From: Spirochaetia bacterium
GTDB lineage: Bacteria > Spirochaetota > Spirochaetia > Sphaerochaetales > Sphaerochaetaceae
Assembly (NCBI GenBank): GCA_022482625.1
Contig: JAKVOU010000001.1
Coordinates: 1,350,784-1,414,783 of the forward strand
Length of the DNA: 64,000 nucleotides
Direction of reading: 5' to 3'
The position numbers were made by a program, and so were the translations under genes. Shown here piece by piece: positions 9,034-18,175 of this stretch (the first letter of the stretch is position 1; every line of letters begins with the position of its first letter). Under the pieces are notes generated by a model that saw nothing but the letters and a program-made list of their open reading frames with translations, did not search any database and was not told the DNA's origin.

Positions 9034-10110
9034 CTATCTATCGGACAATTGTTCCTCTGCATCAGAATTGATGTTTTCGTAGAGTTTCATTCTGTTGATT
9101 GCCGCACGAACCTGGCTGTTACCGCTTTTTGCATAGATTTCCTGCAACAGGGATATTGCCTCTTTACGTTTTCCCATTGCCTCTTTGACAATAGCAGCAT
9201 TATACCCAGACGGTATATGACCATCCTTCTGCCATGCAGCAACAAATACATCATAGGCATCCTGCAGTTTCCCTCGCTTCACCAAATCATATCCTGAGGA
9301 AGCTACAGCATTCTTCGGCTTGTTATCCATCAGCGTCACGTTCGTATAGACAGTAGTCGGCACCAAATCAGACAACATGTTCTTTACATAGTTTCTTTCC
9401 AACCGCATGTATAGATTTTCCATAGATGGCAATTCAGTACCGTCATCATCAGGGTCTGCAGTAATGCTATGTCTGATTTTATCCGTGTAGGTATCACTGG
9501 TAATGAGAGAACCGTCATGGACATTTATCAGCTTATAAGTAATACCAAGCGTCGCCGTCTGGACAATTGTCACTTTTCTTTTGCCTGACGATATGTATTC
9601 TTTTCCTGAAGAACCCGATACATAGTCAGGGTTACGAAGCCAGATTTCATCACCGATATATACGCGCTCGCTTTCATCAAGGAAGGACACTTGGCTTACC
9701 AACAAGGCATCCATACCTTGGCTTGCAAGTTTTTCAAAGCTACGGGTCCCGTAGTTCGTAGCAAAAAGATAGGTTTCTGTCACAGATGGTTTCATGACAT
9801 TGAAATAACCGCTGGCAATCAGCTTGTCTGCAATATCGGAAGAGAAAGCAGAAGCCACTTCATCAGGAATCATCCGATTATACCCACTATATCGATATGC
9901 AGAAACATCGTCATATTCTATATCAACTTTTCTGTCATAGAACACAGGCACATTGCTTCCGACGGATGTCGGAGCAATTGCTATGTTCGTATATTTTTTC
10001 AAATCGTATTTAGCTCCTTTCAGATAGGACACAGTTACTGATGTTGAACAAGACATCAGCAGCAGGCAGGTGCCTGTAGCAAGCAGCAAGAACAATTTCT
10101 TTGCTTTCAT
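9034..10110 (-). CDS. Lipoprotein with C-terminal TPR-like helices
   Basis: A 358-residue lipoprotein with signal MKAKKLFLLLATGTCLL and lipobox LLMSC, so Cys about 21 would be acylated. The middle resembles periplasmic lipoproteins of the LpoB/CsgG-like fold (YTNIAIAPTSVGSN start, ITYKLINVHDGSLITSD strand pair, as in proteins that bind peptidoglycan synthases or assemble pores). The last 90 residues form two or three TPR-like helix pairs (KRGKLQDAYDVFVAAWQ, GKRKEAISLLQEIYAKSG). The start is ATG 10110 after AAAGGAG. It is the first gene of a two-gene unit. Function is unassigned. Confidence 0.78.
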   Translation of the reverse strand: MKAKKLFLLLATGTCLLLMSCSTSVTVSYLKGAKYDLKKYTNIAIAPTSVGSNVPVFYDRKVDIEYDDVSAYRYSGYNRMIPDEVASAFSSDIADKLIASGYFNVMKPSVTETYLFATNYGTRSFEKLASQGMDALLVSQVSFLDESERVYIGDEIWLRNPDYVSGSSGKEYISSGKRKVTIVQTATLGITYKLINVHDGSLITSDTYTDKIRHSITADPDDDGTELPSMENLYMRLERNYVKNMLSDLVPTTVYTNVTLMDNKPKNAVASSGYDLVKRGKLQDAYDVFVAAWQKDGHIPSGYNAAIVKEAMGKRKEAISLLQEIYAKSGNSQVRAAINRMKLYENINSDAEEQLSDR

Positions 10111-10232
10111 TTTTTCTCCTTTTGGATTCATCAAGGAAATGCAGTCAAATATATAATAGGGATACCCCTCCCAACTGTCAGCAACAATGCTAACAAAAAT
10201 ACGTATACCTGTCCAGAAAAACAAAATAATAA

Positions 10233-10261
10233 TTGACGTCCTCAGGCAATCAAATTATCAT
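10233..10261 (+). promoter_or_regulatory. Promoter of the acidic protein gene
   Basis: TTGACG (10233-10238), a 17-base spacer and TATCAT (10256-10261) stand about 32 bases before ATG 10293. It sits in the divergent gap with the lipoprotein gene. Confidence 0.6.
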
Positions 10262-10292
10262 GAGGCCAAGACAATTTCCCAGGAGTGTTGCA

Positions 10293-10643
10293 ATGGCACG
10301 TGAAACTGACGAAAAAAAACTTGATCAGGAAGAAGAACAATACTTCAACGACGCCGCATATGATGACAATGAATATGCTGACGATTTGGATTCTCCGCAG
10401 GTCATTGACTACGATGATGACGACTTCATGGAAGAAGAAGACGAAGACAATGATGACGAACTCATCAATGACAGTTTTCTTTTCGGTGATGATGAATCAT
10501 ACGAAGAAGATGAAGAAAAGGATGACCAAGACGAAGATCTGGAGGGAGATCTGGACAATTTTGAGGACGTCTACTTCGATGATGATGAAGATGACGACGA
10601 TTTCCCCGATGACGGCGGTCCGGATGAGGACATGGATTTCTGA
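10293..10643 (+). CDS. Highly acidic, low-complexity protein
   Basis: A 116-residue cytoplasmic protein, more than half Asp and Glu (runs such as DYDDDDF, EEEDEDNDDE, DDDEDDDDFPDDG). Only the first ten residues (MARETDEKKL) contain basic residues in any number. No fold or catalytic motif is visible. It resembles acidic tails or RNAP delta-like proteins in composition only. ATG 10293 is preceded by AGGAG seven bases away, and a promoter and a terminator flank it, so it is a real monocistronic gene. Function is unknown; it could be a nucleic-acid mimic, a metal buffer or a chaperone-like tail. Confidence 0.75.
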   Translation: MARETDEKKLDQEEEQYFNDAAYDDNEYADDLDSPQVIDYDDDDFMEEEDEDNDDELINDSFLFGDDESYEEDEEKDDQDEDLEGDLDNFEDVYFDDDEDDDDFPDDGGPDEDMDF

Positions 10644-10665
10644 TAATCACGGCAAACAAGAAAAA

Positions 10666-10701
10666 ACAGGCTGTTGTCACTTCACGACAGCTTGTTTTTT
10701 A
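10666..10701 (+). terminator. Rho-independent terminator
   Basis: A 12-base stem (ACAGGCTGTTGT with ACGACAGCTTGT), loop CACTTC and a T-run. It ends the acidic-protein transcript. Confidence 0.88.
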
Positions 10702-10770
10702 TATTTTGTATTTTTCCTTACGAAACCATCAGTGAATTGAAAATTTGATCATGTTTCTCTATAAAGATAC

Positions 10771-10799
10771 TTGACAGGTCATAGGTTTCTACATATAGT
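10771..10799 (+). promoter_or_regulatory. Promoter of the first TrpX-type binding protein
   Basis: TTGACA (10771-10776), an exact 17-base spacer and TATAGT (10794-10799), near consensus. ATG lies 50 bases further at 10849. Confidence 0.8.
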
Positions 10800-10848
10800 A
10801 ACATCATTACTATTGAAAGAAACAAAGTACACTGAAGGGAGAAACAAA

Positions 10849-11868
10849 ATGAAAAGAATCATAGCAATGGCATTAGCCATCATGACCATAAGCCAGATAG
10901 CCTTTGCACAAGGAAATCCAGAGTTATCAAGCAAAGTCCAGCAGAGCACTGCAAAACCTCTGAAGATCGGCATTTCCAAGTTGGTTTCGCATCCTGCATT
11001 GGACGCCATTGAAAAAGGTATACAGGATTATCTCAATGACAACGGTTATTCGGCAGATTTCGACCTGGAAAATGCAAACGGAGAAATTTCGACTGCAATC
11101 CAGATTGCCCAGACATTCAAGAACAAAGGTGAGGATATGGTAATCGGCATCGCTACCCCACCTGCCCAGGCTTTGGCTACTGTATATCAGGACAGCAAAG
11201 TGCCTGTCATCTATGCAGCAATTACAGATCCGGTGGCAGCAGGCCTGACCTTTCCTGCCGGTACAGATACAAATGTCTGTGGTGTTTCAGATCTCAACCC
11301 CATCGATCTCCAAATCAAGACTTTCGTTGAAGTCACGGGCCTGAAAAAGCTTGGCATGATTTATACCAGTGGGGAAGCCAACGGGGTCGCTATGGAAGAA
11401 AGAGCAGCAAAATACTGTAAAGAAAACGGCATCGAGTTCATAACTGCAGCAGTAGCGAACAGTGCCGAAGTAAAAACCGCTGCGCTCTCGATCATACACA
11501 GGGTTGATGGCATGTTCATAGCAAATGACAATACGGTTGTCAGCGCCCTTGCCAGTGTCGACCAAGTCTGCAAGGAAGCAGGAGTACCTCTTTTCAACAG
11601 TGATATCACAAGTAGCTATGGTACGGATTTCCTGATGAGCTGGGGCCTTGACTATTATAAGGTAGGATTGGTAAGCGGCCAAGTTGCAGCCAAAGTCATT
11701 GATGGAGAGAAACCAAGTGACATAGGAGCTATTTACCTTACAGACATCAAGCAATTCAAATTGATGCTCAACCTCGATAGGGCAAAGGAACTGGGAATTA
11801 CCTTCCCGAAGAATGTAAGGGAAGCTGCCAGCATCTTGGTAGAAAATGGCAAAGAAGTAGAACTATAG
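10849..11868 (+). CDS. ABC solute-binding protein, TrpX type (paralogue 1)
   Basis: Periplasmic binding protein of the ABC_sub_bind class (tryptophan/tyrosine-type), 339 residues. It has a signal peptide ending around AFAQG, then KIGISKLVSHPALDAIEKG and VYAAITDPVAAGL-like stretches. It is clearly paralogous to the protein at 22582-23589, sharing the HPALDA, NGE(I/V)STA, ITDP and SEANG blocks. It is an orphan here, with its own promoter, RBS (AAGGGAG) and terminator but no permease or ATPase alongside. It may therefore share the transporter encoded at 23671-25403. The substrate is inferred only from family. Confidence 0.88.
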   Translation: MKRIIAMALAIMTISQIAFAQGNPELSSKVQQSTAKPLKIGISKLVSHPALDAIEKGIQDYLNDNGYSADFDLENANGEISTAIQIAQTFKNKGEDMVIGIATPPAQALATVYQDSKVPVIYAAITDPVAAGLTFPAGTDTNVCGVSDLNPIDLQIKTFVEVTGLKKLGMIYTSGEANGVAMEERAAKYCKENGIEFITAAVANSAEVKTAALSIIHRVDGMFIANDNTVVSALASVDQVCKEAGVPLFNSDITSSYGTDFLMSWGLDYYKVGLVSGQVAAKVIDGEKPSDIGAIYLTDIKQFKLMLNLDRAKELGITFPKNVREAASILVENGKEVEL

Positions 11869-11894
11869 GAACAATCTCCTCCTTTTTGGCCTCT

Positions 11895-11922
11895 GATGCA
11901 GCCTTTTCAGGCTGCATCTTTC
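11895..11922 (+). terminator. Rho-independent terminator
   Basis: Perfect 9-bp stem GATGCAGCC / GGCTGCATC with loop TTTTCA, 26 bases after the binding-protein stop; the T-tail is short (TTTC). Confidence 0.75.
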
Positions 11923-12097
11923 GTATAGGGCGAATCACCATGTTTTTCCCATATTCAGCAGATAAGTTATGATTATATCGATGGACCGATCATTGACTGG
12001 CATTCCTACATACAGCAGAAGCACAAAACAGCTACTTGATAAGAAATTGTTCCTTGATAAACAGGATATGTCGGTTTACTATGGAAATGGAGGGACC

Positions 12098-12784
12098 ATG
12101 ATGGGAAAAAAGAAAATACTGCTTGCTGATGATGAGCAGAACATTACTGAAATCCTCAAGGCTTATCTTGAAAAAGAAGACTATGAGGTCTTTATTGCCG
12201 ACAATGGGCAACAGGCCCTTGATATATTTTCGGCAATGGTTCCTGATTTGCTTGTACTTGACTTGATGATGCCTGTCCTGACCGGTGAACAGGTCTGCAG
12301 ACAAATCCGACGACATTCAAGGGTTCCTATCATCATGCTGACGGCAAAAGGCAGTGAAGAGGACCTTGTGAAAGGCATAGAAATGGGAGCAGATGACTAC
12401 ATAGTCAAGCCATTCAGACCTCGCGAAGTCATTGCAAAGATCAAGGCAGTACTCAGACGTAGCGAAGCAGATGTCCTTGTTTCACATCCCCTAGCATTTG
12501 GGGACCTTACCATCGACTTCCAGAATGAAACAGTCAGACGGAATGCCATGCCCGTCAAGCTCACGCCGACAGAACGCAAGATCCTTATTACCATGGCCAG
12601 GAATCCAGGCAGGCCATATTCACGGGACCAATTGATTGAATTTGCACTTGACGGTGACTTTGATGGTTATGATAGAAGTATCGATACCTATATAAAGAGT
12701 CTGAGGAAAAAACTTGAACCCGACAGACATCATCCGGTTCATATCAAGACAATCCATGGACGAGGATATCAATTTGAAAGTTAG
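12098..12784 (+). CDS. OmpR/PhoB-family response regulator
   Basis: A 228-residue regulator. The receiver domain (about 1-120) has the acidic pocket in LLADDEQN, the phospho-acceptor Asp about 55 in LVLDLMMP, Thr in MLTAKG and Lys in IVKPFRPRE. The C-terminal winged helix is typical (LTPTERKILITMARNPGRPYS, then YIKSLRKKLEP and IKTIHGRGYQFE). Two adjacent ATGs occur (12098 and 12101) with GGAGG upstream; spacing favours the second slightly. The kinase gene overlaps its 3' end. The likely target is the downstream envelope cassette, inferred from position only. Confidence 0.93.
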   Translation: MMGKKKILLADDEQNITEILKAYLEKEDYEVFIADNGQQALDIFSAMVPDLLVLDLMMPVLTGEQVCRQIRRHSRVPIIMLTAKGSEEDLVKGIEMGADDYIVKPFRPREVIAKIKAVLRRSEADVLVSHPLAFGDLTIDFQNETVRRNAMPVKLTPTERKILITMARNPGRPYSRDQLIEFALDGDFDGYDRSIDTYIKSLRKKLEPDRHHPVHIKTIHGRGYQFES

Positions 12785-14102
12785 TTTTTCAGTTCGCTCC
12801 CATCTGGCCTTTGCCTTCGGCCTGCTTTCCCTCTGCGTCACCCTCTTGACAGGCCTTGCCATCAACTACTATGTAGATTATCAGTTTTCACGTTATGCAG
12901 AAGGCAGAGGAACTGAAGAATTGCAGACTTTTGCACAGCTGCTCAATGACAGTTCCGACAAGAACCTGATCATCAGCCAGGCCAATCAGCAGGGACTGGA
13001 AATATCAGCGGCAGGTAATCCGGCAAAAACAGGCCAGCCTTACCATGGAAATGCCATCCATTTGAATGACGGTACCATATTGCATCTGCGGAATGCCTCA
13101 AAACTGGGAACCTTGGAACAGCAGCTCAAGGATTCCATCAACAGGAGTATCCTGGTCATCGGAAGTATTTCCTTCATCATTGCATTGCTCATCGGTATCC
13201 TTCTGTCTCACAGGTTTTCTAGGCCAATCAGGAACATAACAGAAGCTACCAAGGAAATTGCAAAGGGAAACTATGGAATTGAGGCCCAAGAGCACTCTTC
13301 CATCTCGGAACTCCAGGACCTGGACACAGCAGTTTCAACCATGTCAAGACAGTTGAAACAAAACATGGAACATGACAAGCGGATGACCCAGGATATCCAG
13401 CATGAACTCAGGACACCCATCACGAACCTGCAAGCGCAGACAGAAGCAATGCTGGATGGAATCTGGGCAAAAGATGAGCAGCATCTGCAGCTTTGCCATA
13501 AGGAAATCGAAAGGCTGGCAGATATCGTCGGGCAGCTACAGGAACTGGGACAGATTGAAGATGGTATTGAAAAGGCTGAAAGACAACAGACAGACATGGC
13601 ATCATTGGTAACCACGTTGATTGATGAAGCACATCTCAGGCTTGAAGCACAAAGAATGAAAGCCCTGAATGATATTCCTAAAGGAACTAAGATTTTTTGT
13701 GACAGCAGAATGATCAATACGGCCTTGACAAACCTGTTGTCCAATGCCATACGGTACAGTGGCAAGGATACCACCGTAACCTTCAGCATAGATTACATCG
13801 ACAGCCCGATGAGTAGAGAGCAGCAGGAAACCTTTGAACGGCATGGTTTTTCAAAAAGTGCAACATTACAGGATTTCGCAATACTCAATGTTGCTGACAA
13901 CGGAATAGGTATCCCAAAAGAAAATCTCGCATACTTGACTGAACGTTTCTATAGGGTAGACAAATCACGGTCAAGACAGCTAGGTGGCAGCGGACTTGGC
14001 CTGTCTATAGTCGAGGCCATTGCTGTTTCCCACGGCGGGTTCTTGGACATTGCCAGCGAAACAGGAAAAGGGTCTCGTTTTTCACTATTCATCAGGTTAT
14101 AG
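12756..14102 (+). CDS. Sensor histidine kinase
   Basis: Membrane sensor of about 448 residues. Transmembrane segment 1 is near residues 15-35, followed by a short periplasmic domain, transmembrane segment 2 near 130-150, and HAMP (RFSRPIRNITEATKEIAKGN). The dimerisation helix has His about 216 in QHELRTPITN. The catalytic domain has N-box LTNLLSNAIRYSG, G1 VADNGIGIP and G2 GGSGLGLSIVEAI. All motifs are complete. The gene overlaps the regulator by 29 bases. Besides ATG 12756, an in-frame TTG at 12774 has a better spaced GAGG and may be the real start. Confidence 0.92.
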   Translation: MDEDINLKVSFSVRSHLAFAFGLLSLCVTLLTGLAINYYVDYQFSRYAEGRGTEELQTFAQLLNDSSDKNLIISQANQQGLEISAAGNPAKTGQPYHGNAIHLNDGTILHLRNASKLGTLEQQLKDSINRSILVIGSISFIIALLIGILLSHRFSRPIRNITEATKEIAKGNYGIEAQEHSSISELQDLDTAVSTMSRQLKQNMEHDKRMTQDIQHELRTPITNLQAQTEAMLDGIWAKDEQHLQLCHKEIERLADIVGQLQELGQIEDGIEKAERQQTDMASLVTTLIDEAHLRLEAQRMKALNDIPKGTKIFCDSRMINTALTNLLSNAIRYSGKDTTVTFSIDYIDSPMSREQQETFERHGFSKSATLQDFAILNVADNGIGIPKENLAYLTERFYRVDKSRSRQLGGSGLGLSIVEAIAVSHGGFLDIASETGKGSRFSLFIRL

Positions 14103-14306
14103 CCGACCAACATCCTAAAAAATCAATGGGATGTATTTTTCTTATCACAATATTTTTTTCTACACATTCAGTCCAAGAGCTATAATTTTTTACCTAATAA
14201 AGATAGCTTACTATTAATAAAGAATACTATACTACCATAATACCGGTTTATTTTTTATACAAAATACATAATTTGTATAAATTTTAGAAAAATTCACATC
14301 AAGTGC

Positions 14307-14335
14307 TTGAATTACACACTGTGTGAATTTATATT
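14307..14335 (+). promoter_or_regulatory. Promoter with a palindromic operator in its spacer
   Basis: TTGAAT (14307-14312), a 17-base spacer and TATATT (14330-14335). The spacer contains the odd palindrome CACACTGTGTG (14315-14325), and AATTCACA repeats at 14291-14298. The layout is that of a repressor site. The TetR gene at 19923-20561 is a candidate regulator. The rest of the 14103-14386 gap is AT-rich with nothing else recognised. Confidence 0.6.
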
Positions 14336-14386
14336 CTGCTTGTATTAGAAAAACAGAAGAACAGAAGACCGGAGGTACTAATAAAT

Positions 14387-17260
14387 ATGGTACGATCATC
14401 ACGAAAAGCTTGGCTGACCATCATAGTGACTGTCATCCTGACAGGCCTGATGGGGTATCAGATTCCAAGCATCATCATTGACAATGACATCAAGAATTAC
14501 CTTCCGCATACACTTCCGGATTACAAGACAATGGAAGATGCAGACAAGGTATATGGTAGCGAAATATTGATGGATGTTGCATTGCAGACAACAGGTAAAA
14601 CGATACTGACTGCCAGCAATGTCAAGGAAATCAGGTCGCTTTCAAAGGATATCAAGAACCTGGCACATGTTGATGATGTCCAATCATTGACAAACATTGA
14701 TTTTCTTACTGCTGTAGATGGCGGCATGGAAGCAAGATCACTTGTTCCTGATGATTTCACGGGTACTGCCGAAGAAGTCGAACAGCTCAAAAAGGATATC
14801 GTGGACTGGCAATCCATGTATGATAAGGTAATCATCTCAAAGGACAGAAAAGGAAGCCAGGTAGTAATTACCATAGACAAGGATATTACCCCCCATGAAA
14901 TGGATGTACTGTATGACCAGGTTGCAGAGATTGTCCAAAAATACAATACCGGTGACCTGAAAGTAACCATGGCAGGCGATCCTGTCTTGTCCCAAATGGC
15001 TCGCAGATATATGAATACTGACTTGGCCCATTTGATTCCATTGGTAACTCTTGTCGTCCTCATCTGCCTCTTGCTTTCGTTCAAGAAACTGGAAGGAATG
15101 TTATTGCCTGTCATCACCGTGTTGATCAGCACAATATGGACGGTAGGACTGATGGCCGTTACGGGGGTACATTTTACCGTTGTCTCAAGCTGCCTGCCGG
15201 TAGTATTGATAGCAGTAGGCTCCGCCTATGGTATTCATGTCCTTAATCACTACTATGAAATGATTGCCAAGGAACATGGAACGGTATCAAAGGAAAGGCA
15301 ATCCGAAATAGTCAGGGAATCCATGAAAAAGATCAAAGGACCGGTCATCTTGGCCGGCATCACGACTATCGCAGGTTTCATTTCAACAATCACCAGCCCC
15401 ATCATTCCTTTGAAAACCTTTGCCCTGTTCAGTGCAATCGGTGTTACCATTGCATTGCTCCTTTCCCTTTATTTCATACCTGCCTTACTTATAGTCAAGC
15501 CACTAGGTGCAGAAAACAGACGGATAAAGAGAAGACTTGAAGCAGCCAAGACCTTACAGGATGCAAAAGAAGGAAAAACAACCAACAACCGCAGGAACTT
15601 GGTTGCCGCTAAGTTGGCAACACGTTCTGATTCATGGCACAAGTCTTTTGTAGGCAGTTTCTACGGCTACTTGGCAGGTAACAGAAGCAGACTCATATTT
15701 TTCTTTGTCGTAATCATGGGTCTGTCTTTCTGGGGACTGTCCAGACTCAATGTCGAATCAGCAATCATAAATTATTTCCCGGCATCTTCTTCTATCCGTC
15801 AGGATGCAAAGATGATTGATGAAAACTTTGCAGGTTCAAATACCTTCAATTTCTCAATTGAAGGCACAAAGGCCGGTGATTTGACAAATCCTGAGATATT
15901 GCAGGACATGGATGACCTTTCTACTTATCTGACAGGAAAATATCCACAGATAGGGAAAATAATTTCCTTCTCCGATTTTATCAAGCGCATGAACCAGGTC
16001 ATGCATGTAGAGACGGAAGCATCTGCCGAAACCACGGAAGAAACTACAAATACCGGTGCTGCTCCTGACAGCTTCTTCAGCAGTGACACTTCATCCTCTG
16101 ATACGGGCTCCGCTCCTGACAGCTTCTTCAGCAGTGACACTTCATCCTCTGATACGGGCTCCGCTCCTGACAGCTTCTTTGGCAGTGACGCATCATCTTC
16201 TGATACGGGTTCCGCTCCTGACAGCTTCTTCAGCGATTCCGCTGACACAACAGGAACCTCCGAAGGCACTACAGCTTCTACTGAGGTCAAACCTTATGGT
16301 TCTTCACAGATGCTTTCACAGACAGTCACAGTTGATCAGATGATGGCCCTGCTTGCAAAATCATATGCAAGAGCTGGTGGTGGAAAAAATCTGACAGTTG
16401 ATGAATTCTATGAAGCGCTGGAAAAAGAATTGAACTACAATGGCGCGGCTTATGACGAAATCCCGACGGACATAACGAAATATCCTGTGGAAAACGAAGA
16501 GGGATTGAAGAATCTCATTTCACAGTACCTGCTGTTATATTCGGGTTCCTTGGACCAATTTTCCAATGATCCGTTGCAGCCTTCAATGGCAAGGATGCAG
16601 GTACAGCTTACTACTCATGAAACAAGGGTCGTCGCTGACATAATTGCTGATGCAAATGCCTACGTCGCTGCTCATTTCCCTGCAGGATACACCTTCAAGG
16701 CCTATGGAATAGCCGAACTGGAAAATGCATTGACGAACATGATTACTTCAAGCCAGGTTTCCAGCCTGATACTTGCAATTGCCATCGTATTCCTGATTCT
16801 GACACTCTATTTCCATTCCCCGATTGCAGGTTTGATCGGTGCCATACCTTTGATGCTGTCAATCCTGATCAACTTCGGCATCATGGGACTTGCACATATC
16901 AACCTGGACATGGTAACCAGTCTGATCGGTTCCATTGCCATAGGTATCGGCGTTGATTATACCATTCATTTTATGAGTGATTACCATAATGAATGGCTTG
17001 TCTACCACGATCCGGAAAAGGCAACTCTGAATACGCTTGCAGTATCCGGCAAAGCAATTGTCGTGAATGCCGTATCTGTTGGATTAGGTTTCTTAGTATT
17101 GGCACTCTCACAGTTCGTCGTCCTGCGATATATAGGTATCCTGGTCGCTATCGTCATGTTGACCAGTTCCCTCACAGCGATGACGATCCTTCCTGCGATG
17201 CTGAATGCTTTCCAGCCAAAGTTCCTAAACAGGCCTGTAGCAGGAAAGGCTGAAAAATAA
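14387..17260 (+). CDS. MMPL-type RND transporter
   Basis: A 957-residue inner-membrane exporter of the RND/MMPL superfamily, formed by two halves. Each half has a periplasmic domain and a six-helix block. The sterol-sensing-like blocks VLIAVGSAYGIHVLNHYYE and IGIGVDYTIHFMSDYHNEW carry the family GxxxDY-type helices. Between them, around residues 540-640, lies a Ser/Asp/Phe-rich linker made of 17-residue repeats (APDSFFSSDTSSSDTGS). GGAGG precedes ATG 14387. It leads a three-gene unit with a LolA-like protein and a beta-barrel protein, which suggests lipid or lipoprotein export across the envelope. The substrate is unknown. Confidence 0.9.
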   Translation: MVRSSRKAWLTIIVTVILTGLMGYQIPSIIIDNDIKNYLPHTLPDYKTMEDADKVYGSEILMDVALQTTGKTILTASNVKEIRSLSKDIKNLAHVDDVQSLTNIDFLTAVDGGMEARSLVPDDFTGTAEEVEQLKKDIVDWQSMYDKVIISKDRKGSQVVITIDKDITPHEMDVLYDQVAEIVQKYNTGDLKVTMAGDPVLSQMARRYMNTDLAHLIPLVTLVVLICLLLSFKKLEGMLLPVITVLISTIWTVGLMAVTGVHFTVVSSCLPVVLIAVGSAYGIHVLNHYYEMIAKEHGTVSKERQSEIVRESMKKIKGPVILAGITTIAGFISTITSPIIPLKTFALFSAIGVTIALLLSLYFIPALLIVKPLGAENRRIKRRLEAAKTLQDAKEGKTTNNRRNLVAAKLATRSDSWHKSFVGSFYGYLAGNRSRLIFFFVVIMGLSFWGLSRLNVESAIINYFPASSSIRQDAKMIDENFAGSNTFNFSIEGTKAGDLTNPEILQDMDDLSTYLTGKYPQIGKIISFSDFIKRMNQVMHVETEASAETTEETTNTGAAPDSFFSSDTSSSDTGSAPDSFFSSDTSSSDTGSAPDSFFGSDASSSDTGSAPDSFFSDSADTTGTSEGTTASTEVKPYGSSQMLSQTVTVDQMMALLAKSYARAGGGKNLTVDEFYEALEKELNYNGAAYDEIPTDITKYPVENEEGLKNLISQYLLLYSGSLDQFSNDPLQPSMARMQVQLTTHETRVVADIIADANAYVAAHFPAGYTFKAYGIAELENALTNMITSSQVSSLILAIAIVFLILTLYFHSPIAGLIGAIPLMLSILINFGIMGLAHINLDMVTSLIGSIAIGIGVDYTIHFMSDYHNEWLVYHDPEKATLNTLAVSGKAIVVNAVSVGLGFLVLALSQFVVLRYIGILVAIVMLTSSLTAMTILPAMLNAFQPKFLNRPVAGKAEK
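16061..16234 (+). repeat. 51-bp in-frame tandem repeat in the RND gene
   Basis: Three full units (16061-16111, 16112-16162, 16163-16213) and a partial fourth. Units 1 and 2 are identical, and unit 3 differs at a few positions. Each unit encodes APDSFFSSDTSSSDTGS or a close variant in the periplasmic part of the transporter. Unit number could vary by recombination. Confidence 0.95.
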
Positions 17261-17300
17261 AAAGATGATCTTTTGGGATCAAAAAGAAAACGACTCTTCA

Positions 17301-17321
17301 GTTGCAGCAAGAAGCTGCAAC
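17301..17321 (+). other. Intercistronic hairpin
   Basis: Perfect stem GTTGCAGC / GCTGCAAC with loop AAGAA, between the RND gene and the LolA-like gene and with no T-tail. It probably acts in mRNA processing or stability rather than termination. Confidence 0.55.
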
Positions 17322-17345
17322 GACGACATGACAAGGAGAAATGTT

Positions 17346-18137
17346 ATGCAGACAAAATTTAATCTTGGAAAAAAATTTTTAGGTATGCTTTCCATAGGAA
17401 TAATTACTTCGGCTTCTGTATTCGCCACCGTAACGGGTACAGATGTCATGCAAAAGGCTTATGATGTAAAGAAACCTAATTTTACCCATTCAGCAGTTGA
17501 AATGGACCTGATAAGCTCCAATGGCGATGTCCAAAAACGTCTGGTAGAAGAATGGAGCAGAGAAAAGAATGACCTGGCTTCAACTGTTATGATTTTCAGG
17601 AGCCCTTCCTCAGTGAAGGATACCCGCTTTCTACAGATAGAAAATGAATCAGGGCCAAATAGCAAATGGATCTATCTACCGGCCTTGAGAACTGTACGTC
17701 GTGTTTCTTCTGCAGAAGGTGACAAGTCCTTCATGGGAACAGATGCAACTTATGATGACATGGAAACTAGGAAAGTAGACGTAGATAACCATGAACTGCT
17801 TGGCTCAGAATCTTTCAATGGCTACGACTGCTACAAGGTCAAATCGACGGCAAAAGATCTTTCCTCTTCCCAATACGCTTATAGAATTTCTTGGGTAGAC
17901 AAGAATAGCTACGTACCGGTCAAGATTGAAATGTATGATAAACAGAATGCTCTGGAAAAGGTATTGACGGTTGACAAGCTTCAACAAGTGCAGGGGTACT
18001 GGATTCCTCTGATTGATACTATGAAAAATGTCCAGAGCGGACATTCCACAAAGATCGGCATACTGAAACTCGAACTTGATAAAGCAGTTTCAGATGGTAT
18101 GTTTACTTCTGCCTTCCTCAAGACAGGTCGTATTTGA
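17346..18137 (+). CDS. LolA-like outer-membrane lipoprotein-sorting protein
   Basis: A 263-residue periplasmic protein of the LolA_like type. It begins with a signal peptide (KKFLGMLSIGIITSASVFA) and then has alternating strands with DLISSNGDVQKR, SKWIYLPALRTVRRVSSAEGDKSFMGTDATYDDM and YRISWVDKNSYVPVKIEMYD, characteristic of the group encoded beside MMPL transporters. The fold is an open barrel that can carry acyl chains. ATG 17346 lies 8 bases from AAGGAG. It is the middle gene of the cassette and may shuttle a lipid between the RND pump and the outer-membrane protein (inference). Confidence 0.87.
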   Translation: MQTKFNLGKKFLGMLSIGIITSASVFATVTGTDVMQKAYDVKKPNFTHSAVEMDLISSNGDVQKRLVEEWSREKNDLASTVMIFRSPSSVKDTRFLQIENESGPNSKWIYLPALRTVRRVSSAEGDKSFMGTDATYDDMETRKVDVDNHELLGSESFNGYDCYKVKSTAKDLSSSQYAYRISWVDKNSYVPVKIEMYDKQNALEKVLTVDKLQQVQGYWIPLIDTMKNVQSGHSTKIGILKLELDKAVSDGMFTSAFLKTGRI

Positions 18138-18175
18138 CAAATGATAAATAAAATTTATTACAGAGGCATATATAG

